Below are positions 33,857 through 41,161 of a stretch of 64,000 nucleotides of DNA, piece after piece. The DNA is taken from the NCBI RefSeq assembly GCF_000184685.1, contig NC_014830.1, positions 248,001 to 312,000 of the forward strand. Reading direction: 5' to 3'. The DNA comes from Intrasporangium calvum DSM 43043 (GTDB taxonomy: Bacteria > Actinomycetota > Actinomycetes > Actinomycetales > Dermatophilaceae). Under the pieces are notes generated by a model. It saw only the letters and a list, made by a program, of their open reading frames with translations, made no database searches and was not told the origin of the DNA. Within the stretch, counting starts at the first letter, position 1. Each line of letters begins with the position of its first letter. The translations under genes were made by a program, and so were the position numbers.

Positions 33857-34633
33857 GTGAGTGAAGTGACCTACACCGTGGCGGACGCAGTCGCGACGAT
33901 CACCCTGTCCGCCCCGGAGCGGCGCAACGCCCTGTCGGTCGAGATGTCCCGCGAGCTGATCGACGCCGCGCAGGCCGCGGGGCAGGACCACGCCGTGGGC
34001 GCCGTCGTCGTCACGGGCGGCCCGCACTTCTGCGCCGGCGCCGTCCGCGCCGTCCTCGCCGACACCGGCCTGGACCCCGTCGAGGACGAGGCCTACCGCA
34101 ACCTCGAGACGGTCTACCGCGCCTTCACGACCATCGGCGACCTCGCCGTGCCGACCGTCGCGGCCGTCCGCGGGGCCGCCGTCGGCGCCGGCCTCAACCT
34201 GGCGCTGGCCACCGACCTGCGCATCGTCTCCACATCCGCCCGGCTGCTGCCCGGCTTCGCCCAGATCGGCATCCATCCCGGCGGCGGGCACTTCACGCTC
34301 CTGGGCCGGGTGGCCGGGCGGGAGGCCGCCGCGGCGATGGGCCTCTTCGGCGAGGAGGTCGACGGTGCGCGGGCCGTCCAGCTCGGCCTGGCCTGGGCCG
34401 CCCACGACGACGCCGACGTCGAGGCGGAGGCGCACGCCCTGGCCGCCCGCGTCGCCAAGGACCCGGAGCTCGCCCGTCGCCTCGTGCGCAGCTTCCGGCG
34501 GGAGACCGCCCCCGGTGGCATCCCGTGGGACGTCGCCGTCGAGCTCGAGCGCTCGCCGCAGATGTGGTCGCTGCGGCGCAAGCACGGTCCGCGAGCCGAT
34601 CGGGCCGAACGAGCTGAACCAGACGGTCGCTGA
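33857..34633 (+). CDS. enoyl-CoA hydratase/isomerase family protein
   Basis: 258 residues, GTG start with GAAGGAG upstream. Crotonase-fold motifs are APERRNALSVEMSRELIDAA, HFCAGAVRAVL and VRGAAVGAGLNLALATDLRI, supplying the two oxyanion-hole glycines. The region where hydratases carry the second catalytic Glu reads LLPGFAQIGIHPGGG, so the exact reaction (hydration, isomerisation or other) is uncertain. It lies 36 bp after the paired dehydrogenase genes and probably acts on their product. Confidence 0.88.
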   Translation: MSEVTYTVADAVATITLSAPERRNALSVEMSRELIDAAQAAGQDHAVGAVVVTGGPHFCAGAVRAVLADTGLDPVEDEAYRNLETVYRAFTTIGDLAVPTVAAVRGAAVGAGLNLALATDLRIVSTSARLLPGFAQIGIHPGGGHFTLLGRVAGREAAAAMGLFGEEVDGARAVQLGLAWAAHDDADVEAEAHALAARVAKDPELARRLVRSFRRETAPGGIPWDVAVELERSPQMWSLRRKHGPRADRAERAEPDGR

Positions 34634-34659
34634 CGCAGTCGGTCGCCAGCCGTGCCACT

Positions 34660-35928
34660 ATGGCTCGGGCCGACCCTGCGTCGGCACCCCACCCGCCCGG
34701 CCCTCCACCCGACACCCAGGATGCTCTTGTGCTGTCGTCGTACCGTCCTCTGTTCGAGGTGCCGGGAGCACGGACCTTCATCATCGGAGGGATGACCGCC
34801 CGTTCCGCGGGGGCGATGTTCGCCGTGGCCACCGTCGCCATGGTCGCGGCGCGGCGCGGCTCCTACGAGCTGGCCGGCGCGGTCATGGCAGCCGGGCTCG
34901 TGGCGCTCGCCGTCGCGGCACCCGTCCTGGGGAGGCTCGTCGACCGCTACGGGCAGAGCCGGGTGGCCGTCCCCTTCTTCATCTGGTCCGGGTTCTGGGC
35001 GGCCATGACGATGGTCGCCTCCTGGCGCGGGTGGCCCTCGTGGGTGCTGTTCATCACCTTCCCCCTGTGCGCCGTCATCCCCAACCTCGGCACGATGGCG
35101 CGCGCCCGGTGGTCGCACATCTTCGCCCACGACCCCCGCAGCCTCCACACGGCGATGTCGTTCGAGCAGGTGATGGAGGAGGTCACCTTCGTCATCGGGC
35201 CGGTCCTGGCCATCTGGCTGTCGACGACGTTGTTCCCCGAGGCCGGGTTCCTCTTCGCGGCGATCTGCTACGCGGTCGGCGTGCTCGTCTTCGTCTCGGC
35301 TCGCTCCACCGAGCCACCGATCGTGCCGCACCACGAGCGTCCGGGTGGGGGCGCGCACCGCCATCCCGGAATCTTGCCGCTCGCGTTCATCATGGTGATG
35401 ACCGGCGCGATCTTCGGGGTGAACGAGGTCGTCACGCTCGCCGTCGCCGAGGACGCCGGTCACCCCAACGTCGCCGGGGCGGTCCTCGGGCTCTTCGCAG
35501 TCGGCTCCGCGGCCTCCGGCCTCGTCTTCGGCCAGATCTCGCACGGGCGCAACCTGCTCAAGCTGCTGCTCGTCGGCACGCTCGGAATGATGGTTCTCGA
35601 GGCGCCGGTGCTCCTCGCCGGAAACCTCTGGGTCCTCGCCGGCATCATGCTCGTCGCAGGCATGGCCACGGCTCCGACGCTCATCACGACGATGAACCTC
35701 ATCGAGCGGATCGTCCCGAGGGCCCAGATCAACGAGGGCATGACGCTCGTCCTCACCGGGCTGATCATCGGCATCGCCGCCGGGTCGGCGGTCTCGGGTG
35801 CGGTGATCGACCGGGTCGGGCCGCGCCACGGCTACTGGGTCGCCGTCGTCGCCGGCGGAGCCGCTTTCCTCATGGCGCTCGCCACGCGGCGCTTCCTCTC
35901 GCGACGGGACATGCACAACCTCCGCTGA
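34660..35928 (+). CDS. MFS transporter
   Basis: 422 residues with about 12 membrane segments in two halves joined by a His-rich loop (PHHERPGGGAHRHPG, about 225-240). Typical MFS loop motifs are GRLVDRYGQSRVAVP in the first half and GAVIDRVGPRHGYW near the end. The start could be the ATG at 34660 or an internal GTG at 34729 that begins closer to the first helix. It follows an enoyl-CoA hydratase gene by 26 bp, so it may share that transcript. The substrate is unknown. Confidence 0.82.
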   Translation: MARADPASAPHPPGPPPDTQDALVLSSYRPLFEVPGARTFIIGGMTARSAGAMFAVATVAMVAARRGSYELAGAVMAAGLVALAVAAPVLGRLVDRYGQSRVAVPFFIWSGFWAAMTMVASWRGWPSWVLFITFPLCAVIPNLGTMARARWSHIFAHDPRSLHTAMSFEQVMEEVTFVIGPVLAIWLSTTLFPEAGFLFAAICYAVGVLVFVSARSTEPPIVPHHERPGGGAHRHPGILPLAFIMVMTGAIFGVNEVVTLAVAEDAGHPNVAGAVLGLFAVGSAASGLVFGQISHGRNLLKLLLVGTLGMMVLEAPVLLAGNLWVLAGIMLVAGMATAPTLITTMNLIERIVPRAQINEGMTLVLTGLIIGIAAGSAVSGAVIDRVGPRHGYWVAVVAGGAAFLMALATRRFLSRRDMHNLR

Positions 35929-35966
35929 CCCCGCCGACCCTTTCGCGTCACGTGCAGCGGGTGCCG

Positions 35967-36003
35967 GCTGAGCGGCATACGGCTGCCGTATGCCGCTGGG
36001 CTC
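35967..36003. repeat. inverted pair of the dispersed 19-bp repeat
   Basis: One copy in each orientation (GGCTGAGCGGCATACGGC and GCCGTATGCCGCTGGGCTC) abut with one base between, giving a hairpin with a 12-bp stem (AGCGGCATACGG / CCGTATGCCGCT) and a 3-nt loop. It sits 39 bp beyond the MFS stop codon and could end its transcript. Confidence 0.85.
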
Positions 36004-36144
36004 GCCCCGCGGCCGAGGGCACCCGGGTGCCACCTCCCTCCCAGGGGGACCGGCCCGGGGGGCACGCATGGACGGGATCGTGCGAGGATGAGCGCAGCGG
36101 GGCGCAGCGCCCGGCTTGAGGCGACCACGAGCGAAGGACAGGGG

Positions 36145-36882
36145 ATGAGCGAGCACCTGCCGGCCGACCAAGGCACTCGCGACGTCTTCGTGCGGCTGTC
36201 CGCACTCATCTACGCCGGGGCGGACGAGGCCGACGTCTACCAGACGATCGTCGATGCGGCGCGACGGCTCGTCGACGGGTGCGAGCGAGCCTCGATCATG
36301 CTCAAGCGGCGGGACCGGTTCGTGACCGCCGCGTCGACCGACGACATCGCCCGGCTCGCGGACCAGATCGAGCGGGAGGTCCGCGAGGGCCCCTGCTACG
36401 ACGCGGTTCTCGACGAGGCCTACCAGCACGACACCGACCTCACGTCGGGGACCAGCCCGTGGCCCCGGTTCACCGAGCGGGTCCTCGCCGAGACCCCGGT
36501 GCGGTCGGCCATCGGCTACCGACTCTTCCTCGACGGCGACAAGGTCGGGGCGCTCAACCTCTTCGCCGACGAGCCGGGCGCGCTCACCGAGCGCTCCGCC
36601 GACCAGGGCGCGGTCCTGGCCTCGTTCGCGTCGGTGGCCCTGATGGCCGTCCGAGCGCGTGAAGAGGCGGCGACGCTCCGCCTCGGTCTCCAGAGCAACC
36701 GTGAGATCGGCAAGGCCGTGGGGCTGCTCATGGCGGCGCACCACATGGGTTCCGAGCAGGCCTTCGGCGTGCTCCGGCGGACGTCCCAGGAGCTGAACAT
36801 GAAGCTGACCCAGGTCGCCGAGGAGGTGGTCCGAGGGCAGGAGCAGCAGTTCGGCAGCACGTCCTCGGACGGGCAGGGATGA
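36145..36882 (+). CDS. GAF and ANTAR domain regulator
   Basis: 245 residues from the ATG at 36145, with GAAGGA about 10 nt before. The first 165 residues form a GAF sensor domain (DAARRLVDGCERASIMLKRR, then VREGPCYDAVLD). The last 60 are an ANTAR RNA-binding domain (LRLGLQSNREIGKAVGLLMA and QAFGVLRRTSQELNMKL). ANTAR proteins bind paired hairpins in mRNA leaders and prevent termination. The ligand of the GAF domain and the target RNA are unknown. Confidence 0.92.
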   Translation: MSEHLPADQGTRDVFVRLSALIYAGADEADVYQTIVDAARRLVDGCERASIMLKRRDRFVTAASTDDIARLADQIEREVREGPCYDAVLDEAYQHDTDLTSGTSPWPRFTERVLAETPVRSAIGYRLFLDGDKVGALNLFADEPGALTERSADQGAVLASFASVALMAVRAREEAATLRLGLQSNREIGKAVGLLMAAHHMGSEQAFGVLRRTSQELNMKLTQVAEEVVRGQEQQFGSTSSDGQG

Positions 36883-36972
36883 CCGGCGGCGACACTCGAG
36901 CCGTCCTCGCAGGGCGGCTCGACCCCGCCTGACTCGAGCTCGTCGCGGAGCAGCCCGGGGTGGCCGGATCAG

Positions 36973-37842
36973 TCAGGAGGCAGCGGGGCCGAGCACGTCG
37001 AGCGCATCGAGGATCCGGTGACCCACCGACTCGTCACCGAGGATGGTGAAGTGGATCTCGTCGCGGGTCCGCCGCCCCGCGGCCCTCCGGGTCAGGGCCT
37101 CCGTCGTCAGCTGGATCGTCGTCACGTCGAGGGGCTCCCCGGCCTCCGGGTCCTGACCGCTGAACAGCGCCTCGCCGACCGGTCGACCGTCGGGGCCCTC
37201 GACGACGCGGGCGCCGCCCCTCGCGAGGACCGGACCGGTCACGTCCAGGACGACTGCCGACCCCGGCTCGATCCCCGCGTCCCGGACGGCGACGAGGGGG
37301 AGGGCATCGACGATGGCTGCGGTGAAGACCGCGGCCGCCGGTGAGTCGAGGTTGCCGGGGCGGTCCAGGGCCGTCCGGACATCCTGTTCGTGCACCCACG
37401 TCTCGGTGATCTGCGCGCGGAGCTGGTCGCCGAACGTCGTGCGCTCCCGGAAGAAGCCGGCGATCTCGGTGTCGAGGTCGACGTCGAGGGAGCGCAGCTG
37501 GGACATCCGGTGCTGGTGGAAGTCAGCGAGCTCGGAGATGACGCTGCGCCCGGTCCACTGCCGGCGCGCCGCGACCTCGAGGTCCACCATCCGGTTGAAC
37601 TCGTTGCGCACCTCGGCCCGGTTGGCGGGGCCGTGCGGCTCGCGCGGGAGGGCGGCGAAGGCCTTCTCGGTCGCGACCACCTTGACCATGTGGTCCTTGA
37701 CGGTCCAGCCCGGGCATTCGGTCGGCTTCTCGAAGTCTTCCTCACGGCAGGCCCAGCCCAGGTCGACGATCGCCTGGACCACCTGCTCGAAGGCGTCGAG
37801 AAGGCCGCCTTGGTCGTCGGGTGCGGCCGGGTGCAGAGGCAT
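36973..37842 (-). CDS. maleylpyruvate isomerase-type mycothiol-dependent enzyme
   Basis: 289 residues. The N-terminus (LLDAFEQVVQAIVDLGW, then FEKPTECPGWTVKDHMVKV) is the DinB-like mycothiol-dependent maleylpyruvate isomerase module, and HEQDVRTALDRPGN carries conserved metal-ligand-like residues. The C-terminal domain resembles sterol-carrier-like MDMPI C-domains. The start at 37842 is marked by a TAGTCT box 6 nt upstream. Mycothiol use is inferred from the family. It is divergent from the CopD-CtaG gene with only 26 bp between the start codons. Confidence 0.88.
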   Translation of the reverse strand: MPLHPAAPDDQGGLLDAFEQVVQAIVDLGWACREEDFEKPTECPGWTVKDHMVKVVATEKAFAALPREPHGPANRAEVRNEFNRMVDLEVAARRQWTGRSVISELADFHQHRMSQLRSLDVDLDTEIAGFFRERTTFGDQLRAQITETWVHEQDVRTALDRPGNLDSPAAAVFTAAIVDALPLVAVRDAGIEPGSAVVLDVTGPVLARGGARVVEGPDGRPVGEALFSGQDPEAGEPLDVTTIQLTTEALTRRAAGRRTRDEIHFTILGDESVGHRILDALDVLGPAAS

Positions 37843-37848
37843 GCCCCC

Positions 37849-37862
37849 AGACTACTTAGGCT
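37849..37862. promoter_or_regulatory. two back-to-back -10 boxes of divergent leaderless genes
   Basis: TAGTCT on the minus strand (37849-37854) lies 6 nt before the ATG at 37842, and TAGGCT on the plus strand (37857-37862) lies 6 nt before the ATG at 37869. The boxes are 2 bp apart, so each promoter's -35 region would fall inside the other gene's first codons. Confidence 0.55.
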
Positions 37863-37868
37863 GGAGCC

Positions 37869-39905
37869 ATGCCCTCAGCCGCCCGTGACGTCGCCGTGGG
37901 TCGTTCCGTGCTGCCGTGGGCCGTCGCTCTGGCCGTCGTGGCCGGACTCGCCGCCAGCGTGCTCGCCGCAGTCTTCAGCGGCGCCGTCGCAGCGCCACCG
38001 GCCGGCCTCACCGACGCGGGTCCCGTGGTGCGCTGGGCCCTGCCCCTGGTCCGGGTCGTCCATGACGTCGCGGCGGCCCTCACCGTGGGCGCGCTGCTGC
38101 TGGCCGCGACGATGATCCCCGGTCCCACACGGGCCGCGTCTGCGGCGCTCGAGGAGCCCCGTCGGGCCGCGGCCTTCCGGGTCGCGACGGCGGCGGCGTT
38201 CGTCTGGGCCAGCGCCGGCGCGGTCGGCGTGGTCTTCACGTTCGCCGATGCGGCGGGGCTCCCGCTCGACCACCCGGCCTTCGCTGCCGAGCTGCTCCGC
38301 TCCGTGTGGTCCATCGACACGCTGCGGGTCGAGCTGATCTCGACGATGGCGGCCTTCATCGTCGCCTCCTTCGCCTCGCTCGGTCGCGCCCGGTCGGTGG
38401 CTGTGGCGCTGGTGGTCCTCGCCGTCCTCGGCGTCGTCGTGCTCGGACTGACCGGCCACGCCGGCGGGTCCGCGGACCACGAGACCGCGGTCAACGCCCT
38501 CGCGGTGCACCTGCTCAGCGCCACCCTCTGGACCGGTGGTCTGCTCGCCCTCATCCTGCTCCGGGGTGCCCTTGGTGATGCCCTCGCCGTGGTGGCCCGG
38601 CGCTACTCGTCCGTGGCGCTCTGGGCCTTCGTGGCGTTGGGCGTCTCCGGGGTGATGGCCGCCTCGACGCGGTTCGCCCGAGTGGAGGACCTGACGTCCC
38701 CCTACGGCGTCCTCGTGCTGCTCAAGGCCGGGGCGTTCATCGTGCTCGGCTTCGCGGGCTGGTGGCACCGGCGCGTCACGATCCATGCCCTCGAGCGGGA
38801 GCGCGCCGAGTCCCGTCCGGGCTGGGCCTTCCTCCGTCTGGCGATCGGCGAGATCGTCGTCATGGGTGTGGCGTTCGGCCTCGCCACGGCCCTGGCCCGG
38901 ACCCAGCCGCCTGTCCCCGAGACCGTCGCGAACCCCAGTGCCGCCCTCGCGCTGACCGGCTTCCCCGAGCCGCCGTCCCCCACCGCCCTCTCCTGGGTGA
39001 CCGCCTGGCGGGTCGAGTGGCTCTTCCTCGCCACGGCGCTGCTCGCGATCGGCCTCTACGTCGCCGGTGTGGTCCGACTGGCCCGCCGAGGGGACCGGTG
39101 GCCGGTGCTGCGCACCGTGAGCTGGGTCGCGGGCTGGCTCGTCTTCATCTGGGCGACGAACGGCGCGCTCGGGATCTACGGGCGGGTCGCCTTCTCCTGG
39201 CACATGACTCTCCACATGGTCGAGGCCATGGTCGTGCCGATCTTCCTCGTGCTCGGCGCCCCGGTGACCCTCGCGCTGCGCAGCCTCCGGGCCCGGCTGG
39301 ACGGGACCCTCGGTCCCCGCGAGCTCCTCCTGGGCCTCGTCCACTCGCCGTACCTCAAGGTCGTCGGCAACCCCATCTTCGCGGCGGCGTTCTTCTTCAT
39401 GAGCCTCGTCGTTTTCTACTGGACGGACCTGTTCTACCTGGCCCTGACGACCCACACCGGGCACCTCATCATGACCGCGCACTTCCTCATCGCGGGCTAC
39501 CTCTTCGCCTGGGTGCTCGTCGGCTCGGACCCCGGCCCGGCGAAGTGGAGCCCGGCCCTGCGGCTCATCGTGCTGTTCGCGACGATCGCCTTCCACGCGT
39601 TCTTCGGGGTCGCGATGATCAGCGGCACGGCCGTGCTGGCTCCAGACTTCTTCACGGCGATCGACCTGTCCTGGGTCGACGACCCGTTGGCCGACCAGCG
39701 CAACGGCGGAGCGGTGGCGTGGGCCATCGGCGAGCTCCCGTCCCTCGCGCTCGCCCTCCTCGTCGCCGTCCAGTGGTCCCGGACCGACAAGGCGGAGGGG
39801 CGCCGACGGGACCGGCACGCCGACCGTGACGGCGACGCCGAGCTGACGGCCTACAACGAGCACCTGGCCCGCCTGGCCCGGCACGACGAGCGGCCCCGCC
39901 CCTGA
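37869..39905 (+). CDS. CopD-CtaG fusion: copper resistance/cytochrome c oxidase assembly membrane protein
   Basis: 678 residues, about 15 membrane segments. The first 330 residues form a CopD-like domain (VRVVHDVAAALTVGALLL, LTGHAGGSADHETAVNALAV). From about 400 a CtaG (caa3 assembly) domain follows, with WATNGALGIYGRVAFSWHMT, HMVEAMVVPIFLVLGAPVTL and HTGHLIMTAHFLIAGYLF, rich in membrane His and Met. Such fusions are thought to supply copper to cytochrome oxidase. A short polar C-terminus ends the protein. Confidence 0.9.
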   Translation: MPSAARDVAVGRSVLPWAVALAVVAGLAASVLAAVFSGAVAAPPAGLTDAGPVVRWALPLVRVVHDVAAALTVGALLLAATMIPGPTRAASAALEEPRRAAAFRVATAAAFVWASAGAVGVVFTFADAAGLPLDHPAFAAELLRSVWSIDTLRVELISTMAAFIVASFASLGRARSVAVALVVLAVLGVVVLGLTGHAGGSADHETAVNALAVHLLSATLWTGGLLALILLRGALGDALAVVARRYSSVALWAFVALGVSGVMAASTRFARVEDLTSPYGVLVLLKAGAFIVLGFAGWWHRRVTIHALERERAESRPGWAFLRLAIGEIVVMGVAFGLATALARTQPPVPETVANPSAALALTGFPEPPSPTALSWVTAWRVEWLFLATALLAIGLYVAGVVRLARRGDRWPVLRTVSWVAGWLVFIWATNGALGIYGRVAFSWHMTLHMVEAMVVPIFLVLGAPVTLALRSLRARLDGTLGPRELLLGLVHSPYLKVVGNPIFAAAFFFMSLVVFYWTDLFYLALTTHTGHLIMTAHFLIAGYLFAWVLVGSDPGPAKWSPALRLIVLFATIAFHAFFGVAMISGTAVLAPDFFTAIDLSWVDDPLADQRNGGAVAWAIGELPSLALALLVAVQWSRTDKAEGRRRDRHADRDGDAELTAYNEHLARLARHDERPRP

Positions 39906-39913
39906 CCTCTCCC

Positions 39914-40003
39914 CAGTCGAGTGTGCACTTCCTGCCGAGGACCCGCTGGCATCTGCTGCACACTCGATGCGATGAAACCGGCAAGAAGCGCACCCTCGAG
40001 TGA
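39914..40003. repeat. 90-bp CGAGTGTGCACTTC palindromic element
   Basis: CGAGTGTGCA (39918-39927) faces TGCACACTCG (39957-39966). A further inverted, diverged half-copy (CGGCAAGAAGCGCACCCTCG) ends at 40003. It starts 9 bp after the CopD-CtaG stop. The core is the same family as the 15874-15992 array and the single half-copy at 9127-9148. Confidence 0.8.
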
Positions 40004-40043
40004 GAGGGCGGGAGGGCTGGGACCCGCGCCGGTCTCGGGGAGC

Positions 40044-40063
40044 GAGCCCAGCGGCATACGGCC
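40044..40063 (-). repeat. dispersed 19-bp repeat, copy near nitrilase operon
   Basis: GAGCCCAGCGGCATACGGCC is a full-length match to the family consensus GCCGTATGCCGCTGGGCTC in inverted orientation. It lies between the 90-bp palindromic element and the TAGTT-N8-AACTA operator. Confidence 0.85.
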
Positions 40064-40066
40064 AAG

Positions 40067-40084
40067 TAGTTTCGCGTTTAACTA
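40067..40084. promoter_or_regulatory. MarR-type operator TAGTT-N8-AACTA
   Basis: TAGTTTCGCGTTTAACTA is an 18-bp palindrome with 5-bp arms (6 bp when flanking G/C are counted). A TAGGAT -10 box follows at 40095-40100, and the Cys-protein gene starts at 40118. Its architecture is the same as the site in the marR promoter at 49579-49596, with similar spacer bases. Confidence 0.6.
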
Positions 40085-40117
40085 CTACACAATGTAGGAT
40101 TGCCGCAGGAGGTTCCC

Positions 40118-40303
40118 ATGGCCGGTGTGCCCACGCCCAAGTGTCCGATCCGGATCGGCGAGCCGTGCACCCTGTGCTTCCCCGGGGCGAGCGGACCCCA
40201 GGACTGCGGCCTCGTCTACCTCGTCCAGTCCGACGACGAGTGGCGCGACCAGCTCGCCGACAAGCGGCGCGAGGTCCGGGCCGGCGGCACCCTCGCCAGC
40301 TGA
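40118..40303 (+). CDS. small four-Cys protein (DUF6767-like)
   Basis: 61 residues from the ATG at 40118, with a perfect AGGAGG site 5 nt upstream. The sequence begins MAGVPTPK, then CPIRIGEPCTLCFPGASGPQ and DCGLVYLVQ, with four Cys in 22 residues that could bind a metal or form a disulfide pair. The C-terminus is charged and helical. I believe it belongs to a small actinobacterial family (DUF6767), but no function is known. It precedes the nitrilase gene by 42 bp. A MarR-type operator lies just upstream. Confidence 0.82.
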   Translation: MAGVPTPKCPIRIGEPCTLCFPGASGPQDCGLVYLVQSDDEWRDQLADKRREVRAGGTLAS

Positions 40304-40345
40304 CACGAGGCGGCCGACCCAGCCGGCATGTGTGAGAGTTGGCGC

Positions 40346-41161
40346 ATGAAGGTAGCCCTCATCCAGCTCGCCTACGGTGACGACGAGAGCGTCGCCGATC
40401 GCACGGCCCGCGTCGTCGACCTCGTCCTGGCCCAGGAGGGTCACGACCTCGTCGTCCTCCCGGAGCTGTGGCCGGCCGGAGGCTTCGACTACCGAGCCTG
40501 GGACGAGCGTGCGGAGCCCGTCGACGGCCCCGTCGCCCGGGCGCTCGCGGCCGCGGCCCGCGAGGCGCGCGTCACCCTCCACGGCGGGAGCATCGTCGAG
40601 CGAGCCACCCCGACCGACGGCGACGGCCACGGCCTCTGGAACACCTCGCTCGTGTTCTCCCCCGCTGGGGAGCTCGTCGCGACCTACCGCAAGATCCACC
40701 GGTTCGGCTTCGGCGAGGGGGAGCCGAAGCTGATGGACCCCGGCGCGGACCTCGTCGTCATCGACGTCCCCGTGGCATCGGCCGGGCCTCGCGCCTCCGT
40801 GGCCGTCGGCCTGTCGACGTGCTACGACCTGCGCTTCCCGGAGCTCTACCGCGCCCTGCTCGACCGTGGCGCCGAGGTCTTCGTCATCCCCGCGGCCTGG
40901 CCCGCCAAGCGGGTTGCGCACTGGACCCTGCTCGGCCAGGCCCGGGCGGTCGAGGACCAGTGCGTCGTCATCCAGTGCAACACCGCCGGCACCCACGCCG
41001 GCCACGAGATGGGTGGCCGGTCGCAGGTCGTCGACGCCCAGGGCGTCGTGCTCGCGACCGCCGGTCACCACGAGGAGGTTCTCAGCGTGGAGTTCGACCC
41101 CGCCGAGACCCACGCGTGGCGGGGGGCCTTCCCCGTGCTCGCCGACCGGCGGCTGCGGTGA
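40346..41161 (+). CDS. carbon-nitrogen hydrolase (nitrilase superfamily)
   Basis: 271 residues from the ATG at 40346; the in-frame ATG at 40328 is not preferred. The Glu-Lys-Cys triad appears as LVVLPELWPAGGF, TYRKIHRFGFGEGEP and GLSTCYDLRFPELYR. It hydrolyses a C-N bond of an amide-type substrate. The overall pattern resembles omega-amidase or deaminated-glutathione-amidase relatives, but the specificity is not resolved. The stop overlaps the next gene's GTG by 4 bp. Confidence 0.9.
   Translation: MKVALIQLAYGDDESVADRTARVVDLVLAQEGHDLVVLPELWPAGGFDYRAWDERAEPVDGPVARALAAAAREARVTLHGGSIVERATPTDGDGHGLWNTSLVFSPAGELVATYRKIHRFGFGEGEPKLMDPGADLVVIDVPVASAGPRASVAVGLSTCYDLRFPELYRALLDRGAEVFVIPAAWPAKRVAHWTLLGQARAVEDQCVVIQCNTAGTHAGHEMGGRSQVVDAQGVVLATAGHHEEVLSVEFDPAETHAWRGAFPVLADRRLR

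Noticed and set aside
33857-34633. firm assignment as a hydratase
   Set aside because: The second catalytic Glu could not be placed in the sequence, so only the family is given.
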